Assembly: GCA_045617845.1 (NCBI GenBank)
Contig: JAZLJL010000014.1
Span: forward strand, 1 to 64,000
Direction: 5' to 3'
DNA from: UBA1181 sp045617845
GTDB lineage: Bacteria; Bacteroidota; Bacteroidia; Bacteroidales; Paludibacteraceae
DNA length: 64,000 nt
In this document: piece after piece, positions 41,503 to 48,382 of the stretch
Layout: the number at the start of each line of letters is the position of its first letter
Position numbering within the stretch: the stretch's first letter is position 1
The notes under the pieces: generated by a model
Databases searched by the model: none
What the model was told of the DNA's origin: nothing
Seen by the model: only the letters and a program-made list of their open reading frames with translations
Program-made: the position numbers and the translations under genes

Positions 41503-41510
41503 CAAAGATA
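41503..41510 (-). promoter_or_regulatory. -7 box (TATCTTTG) adjoining repeat B
   Basis: An exact TAnnTTTG match on the minus strand with a predicted start near 41496, which is the edge of repeat B. The flank GCGATATTGCAAAGATAT is shared with copy E. Confidence 0.6.
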
Positions 41511-41533
41511 TATAAAAATACGATTGGAATCGA

Positions 41534-42360
41534 CTACGAGTTCTTTATCCGTACACTTTTTTCATCCGAATTCAATCGACGTTCCACCTTCTTCACATCC
41601 TCTCCCGCCGGCTGATTTTCAGGAATGATTCCACGATTTAACATCATTTGGCGAACCGCCATGTTGTTTTCCACATGCTCTCCTCCTATCTGCGACACAC
41701 CATGCAGATTCTTCTGTTGAACATTAACAGAAGTCATTTCCGCAGCGAAATCTTTCGCCTTAATGTTTATTGTCGAGAGGAAATCTGCCAAAGGACGTCC
41801 ATCGGGGACTCCAAGTTTGCGCTTCAGCACAACGTATCTATGCAGAAAAGAGCCTTGTCACCATTGGATCGTATCACAGCGAAACCTTTACTATCGACAC
41901 CCCTTTCATAAAGCACACCAGACAACCTTTTCTCCGTCTCCGCTAATTTATGACGTGCCTGAACACGTTCATACTCAAGGAAGCGCTTCTCTACCATTTC
42001 TGCCACACGGGTTTGAACTGCGAAATAATTTTGGGCAAAGGCAATCTCCGACTTCCTGGGATCTCCGTTCTGTGCCACAAGATAACAAGCGTAACGAGTC
42101 AACATATAATCATCCACTTCCCGAATTGAACCACTGCCTAGTGCGACCATTTTCCCGGCGCCGGGGAAATGGTCCTCCACCTTTCCACCTGCATTCACAC
42201 ATGCATCTTTCGCTTTCTGGATAACGCCTTCAAAGCGCTCCCATTTAGCATACCCCAACAAACCACACAATTCTCTCGCACTCCAACACTCCACACCTTC
42301 ATAAGTGCAAGCTATGGATTCAAACTTCTCAAACAAACTCTTAATTTCCTCTGATTTCAT
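41534..42360 (-). pseudogene. dinD: dinD-like gene split by a frameshift
   Basis: Two consecutive frames together make one DinD (DNA-damage-inducible D, BRO-N-like) protein. The first (42360-41824, 178 residues) holds VECWSARELCGLLGYAKWERFEG and ends at GDKALFCIDTLC. The second (41830-41534) continues with LKRKLGVPDGRPLADFLSTINIKAKDFAAEMTS and EDVKKVERRL, which in intact DinD follows directly. The change of frame lies near 41824-41830 and looks like a one-base indel. DinD proteins belong to the SOS response and to mobile regions. Sequencing error or recent inactivation are both possible; there is no slippery motif to suggest programmed frameshifting. Confidence 0.8.
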
Positions 42361-42394
42361 ACAAACAGGATTTTAAACAAACAAATAAGATAAC

Positions 42395-42502
42395 TTGCTC
42401 CAACAGTTTGACCTTCGGTCTTCCTCCTTCGCACCTCGGCAATTCAAGCAAGCTTGATTGCGCTCGGTTTGTCGTCGGTTCACGCCTTGGGAGCGGTGGG
42501 CG
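42395..42502 (-). repeat. cassette repeat, copy C
   Basis: The third copy, with the invariant core but without the longer left flank; homology stops at TTGCTCCAAC. It lies between the zeta-toxin gene stop and the dinD start. Confidence 0.95.
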
Positions 42503-42535
42503 TTTATAATACAAAGGTGAAACACCTTTTGCTTA

Positions 42536-43123
42536 TCATATCAATACTTTTGTCCATTCTGGCAAGTCAAAAGTATATTTTTTGAATATACCTCCATCAA
42601 CAGTCCTAAACAAAAGAGTTGGCAATTCATTCTCGATAGAATTATCATATATATAAGCTCTATCTACTATTTTTATTGCCTCCGCCGCATTTTCCAAAGA
42701 CTTATAATACCTTGATATTATCTTTGAAATAGGCACTTCATGGCCTCCATTCATAAATCGTTTTGTTATGCGAAGAACATTTATCTCTGGATTATTCGTA
42801 CACACAAAAAAGAAACGAACAAAAAATCCCTTCTCTTTTGCCAACTTTATGAAATCTAACTTTTCTGCAGACGAAAAAACAGTTTCAAAAACAAAATTCT
42901 TTTTGTTTTCTAAACATTCGTACCGCATTTGAGTTGCTAACTTTGCCGCATTTAAAACTGCGTCAGACGAATTCCAATCTCCAAACTCTTCTTGTGCAAT
43001 ATTATCAGGATTGATATAAACACTCCCCTCTCCCCACTCATTCTCAAGCAACTGAATAGTGGTCGTCGTCTTTCCAGAACCATTAGGTCCAGCTATCACA
43101 CAAAGAGTTGGCTTAAATTCCAT
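42536..43123 (-). CDS. zeta-toxin-family P-loop kinase
   Basis: The 195-residue P-loop protein has the zeta-toxin fold: Walker A VIAGPNGSGKTTTTIQLL, then YINPDNIAQEEFG, KKNFVFETVFSSAEKLDFIKLAKEKGF and RITKRFMNGGHEVPISKIISRYYKSLEN, the last with the conserved R-H(E)VP-I-R block. Zeta toxins phosphorylate UDP-N-acetylglucosamine or related substrates and block wall synthesis. Similar small kinases without a wall role are common in Bacteroidetes islands. It starts 3 bp after the small upstream gene, which by position is its antitoxin. Confidence 0.85.
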   Translation of the reverse strand: MEFKPTLCVIAGPNGSGKTTTTIQLLENEWGEGSVYINPDNIAQEEFGDWNSSDAVLNAAKLATQMRYECLENKKNFVFETVFSSAEKLDFIKLAKEKGFFVRFFFVCTNNPEINVLRITKRFMNGGHEVPISKIISRYYKSLENAAEAIKIVDRAYIYDNSIENELPTLLFRTVDGGIFKKYTFDLPEWTKVLI

Positions 43124-43126
43124 ACA

Positions 43127-43309
43127 CTATTGCTTTTTACTTTTGGCACGCCGAATTGTTTCCTCAAGCAACATTTTGAATTTCAACTCTGCTTGAGCCG
43201 AAGAGACACGAGCCGACATAGCTACTTTCTCCATTATAGCATGCAACATCTCGTCTGTCGGTTCTTCCAACGACGATAACCTATAAGAATGCAATAATTC
43301 TTCACTCAT
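43127..43309 (-). CDS. probable antitoxin of the zeta-like toxin
   Basis: The 60-residue, strongly charged helical protein (EELLHSYRLSSLEEPTDEML, then RAKSKKQ at the basic end) has no recognised family. It directly precedes the zeta-like toxin by 3 bp, the layout of toxin-antitoxin pairs, so the antitoxin role is inferred from context only. The ATG at 43309 lies 9 bp from repeat copy D, which would form its 5' leader. Confidence 0.6.
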   Translation of the reverse strand: MSEELLHSYRLSSLEEPTDEMLHAIMEKVAMSARVSSAQAELKFKMLLEETIRRAKSKKQ

Positions 43310-43318
43310 AATTTCGTT

Positions 43319-43447
43319 ATGCCTTTTATTTATATCGTTGCTCCAACAGTTTTACGCCTTGGGTCTTCCTCCTTCGCACCTCGGCAATTCATGCAAGCTT
43401 GATTGCGCTCGGTTTGTCGTCGGTTTCCGTCTTGGGAGCGATGGGCG
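43319..43447 (-). repeat. cassette repeat, copy D
   Basis: The most divergent copy (a few substitutions inside the core, for example CATGC in place of CAAGC), with the longer left flank like copies A and B. It lies between the DUF3791 stop at 43455 and the zeta antitoxin. Confidence 0.93.
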
Positions 43448-43454
43448 GATATAA

Positions 43455-43697
43455 TCAACAAGCCAATGCTTGGTCAATCATTTCTTTTCTTTCTTCTACA
43501 AGATAACTATAAACATACCTTGCAGACTGATAATACAAACCTGTATTTGCATCGCAAAGTTTGGCAAAGGTATTTGACTGATACAAAATATCAAAAGCCT
43601 TGCTAACAGAAAGATGATCCTTCTCTGTCAGAATGGTAATCAAATCGGTTGTGAGCGATTGAACCATAAAATCAAACTCTTGTTTCGTTACATTCAT
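43455..43697 (-). CDS. DUF3791-like protein, downstream partner of DUF3990 gene
   Basis: The 80-residue helical protein starts MNVTKQEFDFMVQSLTTDLITIL and contains LSVSKAFDILYQSNTFAKL, a pattern of the DUF3791 family. The ATG at 43697 overlaps the DUF3990 stop by 4 nt, so the gene is translationally coupled to it. The longer frame to 43733 would overlap by 40 nt and is not preferred. With a second DUF3791-like gene upstream it encloses the DUF3990 gene; antitoxin or adaptor function is inferred. Confidence 0.7.
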   Translation of the reverse strand: MNVTKQEFDFMVQSLTTDLITILTEKDHLSVSKAFDILYQSNTFAKLCDANTGLYYQSARYVYSYLVEERKEMIDQALAC

Positions 43698-44170
43698 ATC
43701 CTTACCAATTTCGATATTGCCAACTCCGTACAAAAGGCATATTGAAAAGTTATGCCTTTCATATATTTTATTCGTTCCAAGAATGTTTCAAAAGATATGT
43801 AACCATTCCTGAAATTATTGATTTGGGCACCAACTCTATCATTGGCTATTGGACCATACACAACATCAAATTCGTGCAATGTTCGTCCTTGCTCATCATT
43901 TCTATGGTCATAAATAAAACGAGCCCAATCCTCGGTATAGCTTTCAAAACTTTTGAATCGTAATGTTCCGTCAGTTACCAGCGACTCATCAAAGTCAAAG
44001 CTCATAACAACCGGTTCTCCTCCAAGGAAAACAGTTTTCAATTTAGCCATCTCCTCGGCCTGAGCATAAGCATCAGATAAATAGAACGCCTTCCCAAAAT
44101 CTTTATTAGGTTTGGAATAAGACAAGTCTATCTTGTCAACGACCATATTGGACCCATGATACAGTTTCAC
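43694..44170 (-). CDS. DUF3990 protein, possible ADP-ribosyltransferase-fold toxin
   Basis: The 158-residue protein matches DUF3990: LYHGSNMVVDKIDLSYSKPNKDFGKAFYLSDAYAQAEEMA. The string LYHGS and the following FGKAFYLSD resemble the H-Y-type NAD-binding elements of PARP-like ADP-ribosyltransferases, which is an inference from motif shape. Later blocks are FDVVYGPIANDRVGAQINNF and ITFQYAFCTELAISKL. It begins with GTG at 44170 overlapping the upstream DUF3791 stop by 4 nt. The paired small neighbours suggest a toxin with antitoxin partners, not proven. Confidence 0.75.
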   Translation of the reverse strand: MKLYHGSNMVVDKIDLSYSKPNKDFGKAFYLSDAYAQAEEMAKLKTVFLGGEPVVMSFDFDESLVTDGTLRFKSFESYTEDWARFIYDHRNDEQGRTLHEFDVVYGPIANDRVGAQINNFRNGYISFETFLERIKYMKGITFQYAFCTELAISKLVRI

Positions 44171-44391
44171 AAATCACCTCCCTTCCTTTTACAGAAAGCA
44201 GACAATCCATCCACCATATCCTCAAATCGTTGCGTATGCATAATGCCATAATGAGACTGAATCAAATCTAAAGCACCATAGCGACTCAGATAAGACTGAG
44301 CCTCCTGACAACTAATGTTATATCTCTTAGCAAACGAGCCAATCAACATAACCATATATTCTACTATGTCTCGTAAATTATACATACTCAT
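44167..44391 (-). CDS. DUF3791-like protein, upstream partner of DUF3990 gene
   Basis: The 74-residue helical protein has VEYMVMLIGSFAKRYNISCQEAQSYLSRYGALDLIQSHYGIMHTQ, which matches the DUF3791 family better than its downstream sibling. It overlaps the DUF3990 start by 4 nt. Starts at 44391 and 44385 are both possible. It is the first gene after repeat copy E and the promoter at 44513-44520, so repeat E forms the mRNA leader. Confidence 0.72.
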   Translation of the reverse strand: MSMYNLRDIVEYMVMLIGSFAKRYNISCQEAQSYLSRYGALDLIQSHYGIMHTQRFEDMVDGLSAFCKRKGGDL

Positions 44392-44398
44392 ACCTCAC

Positions 44399-44507
44399 TT
44401 GCTCCAACCTTTTTGACCATCGGTCTTCCTCCTTCGCACCTCGGCAATTCAAGCAAGCTTGATTGCGCTCGGTTTGTCGTCGGTTCACGCCTTGGGAGCA
44501 TGGGCGA
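44399..44507 (-). repeat. cassette repeat, copy E
   Basis: The fifth copy, with the invariant 77-bp core, the short left flank and the right flank GGGCGATATTGCAAAGATAT shared with copy B. Confidence 0.95.
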
Positions 44508-44512
44508 TATTG

Positions 44513-44520
44513 CAAAGATA
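44513..44520 (-). promoter_or_regulatory. -7 box (TATCTTTG) adjoining repeat E
   Basis: An exact TAnnTTTG match on the minus strand; the predicted start at about 44506 coincides with the edge of repeat E. The same arrangement is seen at repeat B. Confidence 0.6.
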
Positions 44521-44550
44521 TAAAAATTTTCGTTCGTGCACATCCATTGG

Positions 44551-44769
44551 TTTAATCCCTACGGGATAAAACATCACCCAACCCCACGTTTAACCACCAC
44601 CCGTGTTTAACCCCTGACGGGGTTTGTTGGGTCGTTGATTATCATCTACCCGTGTTTAACCCCTGACGGGGTTTGTTCGATCTCGGGTCTGAACATTAAG
44701 CACATACGCCGTTAGGCGTCCAACATGGGTAGAATCAATGCACGTACCGCGGATTTTTCCCGTAGGGAA
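44551..44769. repeat. cluster of REP-like palindromes beside a Y1 transposase
   Basis: Five short palindromes lie in 220 bp: TCCCTACGGGA (44556-44566), AACCCCTGACGGGGTT (44609-44624 and again 44658-44673 within a 30-bp direct repeat, 44599-44628 and 44648-44677), ACGCCGTTAGGCGT (44706-44719) and TTCCCGTAGGGAA (44757-44769). Y1 (RAYT) transposases bind such palindromes, and one lies immediately downstream. Confidence 0.75.
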
Positions 44770-44786
44770 TAAACAACACACACCGA

Positions 44787-45182
44787 TCATACATCTTCCA
44801 ACACACATCGTTCATCGTATTCCACGCCAAAATCATTCAACGTCTGCATGTATTCCTCACCAAACGTCTGCCTCTTGTGATGCTCTTCCTGACCCTTGAT
44901 ATAATCAATCACCCTATCAACATGTGACTTGCTGTATGAAAATGCGCCATACCCCTCTTGCCATTCAAAACGGATACGTGTCATCCTATTCTGATTAATC
45001 CACTTGGATGAACAACGCTTTACCTCTTTCACCAAATCCGACAAACTCTCATTCGCTCTAAATCCGAAAAAAATATGAATATGATTCGACGTTCCTCCTA
45101 TAGCCAACATTTTGTTCCCCCTTGTCTGAACAATTCCACTAATATATCCATACAACTTTTCTTGAAAACTTTTTTCTATCAA
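44787..45182 (-). pseudogene. 5'-truncated Y1 (IS200/RAYT-type) transposase
   Basis: The 131-residue frame has the HUH motif NHIHIFFGF and the C-terminal catalytic-Tyr block VIDYIKGQEEHHKRQTFGEEY of Y1 single-strand transposases. Complete members start about 20 residues earlier with a beta-strand block of the type 'HIVFATK', which is missing here, and the reading frame has a TAG just before the first TTG codon at 45182. The gene therefore seems truncated or silenced at its 5' end. It is next to a cluster of REP-like palindromes that such enzymes recognise. A TATCTTTG box (45216-45223) lies upstream. Confidence 0.75.
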
Positions 45183-45263
45183 CGCTTGCTAGAGCGTACA
45201 TTCAAATGCCAAGTGCAAAGATATAAAAAAACGAAATTTTATGATTGACGATGTCTTATAAGC

Positions 45264-45310
45264 AAAGGGAGTTAGCATTCATTTAACGCTAACTCCCTTT
45301 CCCCTTTTTG
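45264..45310 (+). terminator. strong stem-loop, T-run on + strand
   Basis: A perfect 13-bp stem (45264-45276 with 45288-45300) is followed by CCCCTTTTTG on the + strand. No + gene ends here, so it may act on the minus-strand mannanase transcript (short T-tract) or be left over from a lost gene. Confidence 0.5.
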
Positions 45311-45370
45311 TGTGTTCTTCAATGGTTTTGGGGTTAATGGTAGACTTGGGGTATCTATTTATAGTGCTTT

Positions 45371-48082
45371 TTATTTGGCTATCTTTAAACTCATGTCGTT
45401 CATGACGACGATGTATAATCCTGATGGAAGGAAGTTTAACTTGATTGTGGCGTTTTCGCCCGCGATGTTTCCTTCATAGGCTATTTTGCCGTCCATGCCA
45501 ATGATTTTTAGCGTGCTTCCTTCTTGTGTGGAGACTATTAGGCTCTCTTCGGGAGCGGAGTAGTATATCATCCCTTGCTTCGAGCAGGCGACGTTATCAT
45601 TGGATTCCGACGTTCCGCACGCATCGAAATGAGGCGCCTTCGCTTCCGCCTTCCATGCGTCCGTTATCTTCTTTCCCCACTCGCAGCTGACGTCTCCTGT
45701 GGATTGCGTCGCCAATGTCGGGTTGGCGGAGCCGTCCTTCACCAAATCGAGGTATTCCACCGGACTTCCGTTTCCGTACCATGACCAAGCGAGCCAGCCT
45801 ACGTTTTTCTCTTGGCAGTAGCTGAGGATCTTTTCTTCGTCCACGTCCCCGTCGCTATGGTACCAGCCGAACTCGCCGATGCACAAGGCGAGGTCTTGGT
45901 TGATGACACCGTCTATGTTGCTGGTCACACGGTTGGTGTTTCCTGCGGTTCCATACATGTGGATGGAGAAGATCACGTTGTTGTCGGGGTCTGCGTTCAG
46001 CACTTCCTTGCCGTAGGTGTGGATGGTCGACGCGTTCTGTCCGTACCCTCCGGCGTCCACCATGATGCAATGTCTGAGACCCGCCTCACGGATCATAGGG
46101 ATCGCTTTGAGGTAGCCGTCGCGCCAGTTGGTCGCCGCTGATGAGTTGTGCCATTCGTTGGCGATGTTGATGATGACGTAGTGTTCTGTCCCTTTGAGGG
46201 TGGAGGCGAGGTCGACGAAATATTGCGCGGCTCCTTCCAAGTCGCTGATTTGGTCGCTTCCCGTCACGTCGTGCACCTCCAAGATGGCTACCATGCCATA
46301 CTCTTTGCAGGTCTCGATAATCTTCTTCACGGACGAAGCGTCGTCGGCCGGCGATCCGTATGCCTTACCGTTGGTCAATACGATACGCACTGCGTTGGCT
46401 CCGTTATCCTTGATCGCTTTCAGTTGGTTGAAAGCGGAACTTTTATACCAAGTGTAGGCCATGCTGACGCCTCTCATGACGAACTCTTCGCCGCAACGGT
46501 CCAGCAGTTTGTTGCCTGCCACTTTGAATCCGTCGACATTGGATGTTATGAACTCGTAAGTTGGAGTATCCCCGTCCTCTTCGATTCTGACGTAGTCGAT
46601 GACCGCCCATGTCCAGATGGGTGTCACCGTCACCTCGTTGTCGCCTTTCTTGAAGGCGAACGAACCGGCGAGCGACTCTTTCATCTCATCCTTCCCGTCC
46701 TTCAGGTTTGGGTCGTAGTCGAAGTCGAGGGTCGAGGAGACCCCGTTCACCGCACAGGAGACTTGTTTATATCCGTAAACGGTATTATACCCCACGTATA
46801 CTTTGTAGTTGCCATCCTTCTTCACATTAAAGGTGATATTGACGAAGTCACTCGTCTCTTTTAGGTTGATGGCGCCGAAAGCCGATTGGTCGGAGTTGAA
46901 CTCTAGCGTTCCTTCGTAATCTCCGCATTCCGCTTCCTTCTTAGTATCCGTGTTGATTCCTTCGCAGGGGTCAACCTCTATGGTGCCTCCCCAGCCGGGC
47001 ATTTCGTCCAGTGTGATGATGAGGTCGCTGCTCATGGCGCTTTTCCATAGGCTGGCGCTCGTGTGGTCGATGTAACCGCCGCCCCATGAGTTGTACCAAG
47101 GCATCCACCAAGCCCAGATGTCGCCGTTTTTCTCCGCTTCCGCAGGGTCCACGATCGGACCGTTCTCTGTGAGGGCGAGAATCTTGTCTGAGCCCATCTT
47201 GTCGATGATGGTGTTCCAAATGCTGATGTTGGATGCGGTGTTGTTGGCTCCGTTGTATGTGTCCACGCCTATCACGTCCACATATTCGTCGCCAGGATAC
47301 CACTTCTCGTTGTAGGCGTAGTTTTGTTTAGGGTCTTTCTCCAAGTTCCAGACCCATATCAGGTTTTTCACGCCCTTGACGTTCACCATGCGGTCATACA
47401 CGAGGCGATAGAGCGCCACATAACTTTCCGCGCCTTTCGTACCCCACCAGAACCATCCGCCGGAGGCTTCGTGGAGCGGACGCCAGATGGCTGCCACGCC
47501 CGCCTTTTGCAGGTCGAGGAAGAGATCCGCGACATGGTCGATGTCCTTCACCAATAACTGGTAAGTCTCTGAAGAGGTGTCCCATTCCGTCGTTCCGCTC
47601 TTAAAACCGGTGGTGTAGTCGAACGTGGTGTATTTGCCCTCTTCTGAGTTGGCGCTCTTGTCGTAGAACCCGCTTTCGTCGCCCACTTTCCAGTGCCAGT
47701 TGAACGAGGGGATTCCACCGTCGTTCCACAACTCCTTGGCGAGGGAGATGCCGTTGTTGGTGTAAGATTTGAACCAAGATTCGTTGGATTGCGCGCCTGT
47801 GGCGTTCAGGAAGTCGATGCCTACCAACGCCGGGTATTTGTTACCGTCTATGGAGTAGAGGTAAGCCACGTCGACCTGCGTCTTGTAGCTGCTTCCGTTG
47901 TCCATGTCGCCGCACATGACTCCCGATATGGTCTTCTTTTGGAAGTTATCGTATAGGAACGTGTAGAGCTTTCCGGCGCTCTCCGTCGCATCTTTTGTGA
48001 CGGGACTCTTGCTGATTGCCGGGAACGCTTCTCCTCCGAAAAGGAGCAGGGCGGATAATAGTGTTAGAAAATGCTTTTTCAT
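45371..48082 (-). CDS. secreted GH26-CBM-GH5 bifunctional beta-mannanase with T9SS tail
   Basis: The 903-residue exported enzyme has two catalytic domains. The signal peptide covers about 1-24. A GH26 domain (about 30-365) carries acid/base Glu205 in RPLHEASGGWFWWG and nucleophile Glu306 in ALTENGPI. A carbohydrate-binding module of CBM35-like type (about 372-503, ending WTWAVIDYVRIEED) follows. A GH5 domain (about 510-815) has Glu643 in NIANEW and Glu737 in CIGEFGW. The C-terminal 60-65 residues (GSTLKIIGMDGKIAYEGNI, FLPSGLYIVVM) are a type IX secretion sorting tail. GH26 and GH5 (a mannanase-rich family) acting in one chain suggest cleavage of (galacto/gluco)mannan. It is divergent from a propeller/AraC regulator at 48383, probably its regulator. 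Confidence 0.92.
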   Translation of the reverse strand: MKKHFLTLLSALLLFGGEAFPAISKSPVTKDATESAGKLYTFLYDNFQKKTISGVMCGDMDNGSSYKTQVDVAYLYSIDGNKYPALVGIDFLNATGAQSNESWFKSYTNNGISLAKELWNDGGIPSFNWHWKVGDESGFYDKSANSEEGKYTTFDYTTGFKSGTTEWDTSSETYQLLVKDIDHVADLFLDLQKAGVAAIWRPLHEASGGWFWWGTKGAESYVALYRLVYDRMVNVKGVKNLIWVWNLEKDPKQNYAYNEKWYPGDEYVDVIGVDTYNGANNTASNISIWNTIIDKMGSDKILALTENGPIVDPAEAEKNGDIWAWWMPWYNSWGGGYIDHTSASLWKSAMSSDLIITLDEMPGWGGTIEVDPCEGINTDTKKEAECGDYEGTLEFNSDQSAFGAINLKETSDFVNITFNVKKDGNYKVYVGYNTVYGYKQVSCAVNGVSSTLDFDYDPNLKDGKDEMKESLAGSFAFKKGDNEVTVTPIWTWAVIDYVRIEEDGDTPTYEFITSNVDGFKVAGNKLLDRCGEEFVMRGVSMAYTWYKSSAFNQLKAIKDNGANAVRIVLTNGKAYGSPADDASSVKKIIETCKEYGMVAILEVHDVTGSDQISDLEGAAQYFVDLASTLKGTEHYVIINIANEWHNSSAATNWRDGYLKAIPMIREAGLRHCIMVDAGGYGQNASTIHTYGKEVLNADPDNNVIFSIHMYGTAGNTNRVTSNIDGVINQDLALCIGEFGWYHSDGDVDEEKILSYCQEKNVGWLAWSWYGNGSPVEYLDLVKDGSANPTLATQSTGDVSCEWGKKITDAWKAEAKAPHFDACGTSESNDNVACSKQGMIYYSAPEESLIVSTQEGSTLKIIGMDGKIAYEGNIAGENATIKLNFLPSGLYIVVMNDMSLKIAK

Positions 48083-48342
48083 TGTGTTATAATTATATTA
48101 TTATTTTAAAGATTGTTGGTGCGAGACGTATTTTTTAGAATGTTCATATCTGGAATTTCATCTTCCACGCATATCGCAAAGATGGCGCATTTCTTCTTTC
48201 GGATGGTTATCCGCCCGTTTCAAAGAGATATATTTTTGTTCCATATCCACAATTGCTTTTCAGACCTTTCTTATTGACAAAGCGCCTTAACAAGCGTGGC
48301 TATTATTTATTTGTTTCAAAACCATTCACTTTTAGTTCACTT

Positions 48343-48373
48343 TTTGAATTCAAAAAGAAATGTACTATTTTTG
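48343..48373 (+). promoter_or_regulatory. full promoter (TTTG, 19 bp, TAnnTTTG) of the regulator gene
   Basis: TTTG at 48343-48346 and TATTTTTG at 48366-48373 are separated by 19 bp, an ideal Bacteroides-type promoter. Transcription would begin near 48380, leaving a very short leader. Confidence 0.75.
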
Positions 48374-48382
48374 TCAAATTCA

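Noticed and set aside
41534..42360. Programmed ribosomal frameshifting to join the two dinD frames
   Set aside because: No slippery sequence or downstream structure was seen near 41824-41830, and DinD is not known to be made this way. A simple indel is more likely.
40138..44507. Five regularly spaced repeats considered as a CRISPR array
   Set aside because: The units are 108-140 bp and about 1 kb apart with genes between them, which is not a CRISPR layout, and no cas gene is present.
40138..44507. Repeats considered as canonical integron attC sites
   Set aside because: A GTT-containing end (GTTGGAGC) is conserved, but the partner core RYYYAAC is not, and no integrase gene is in the window. 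Reported only as cassette-like.
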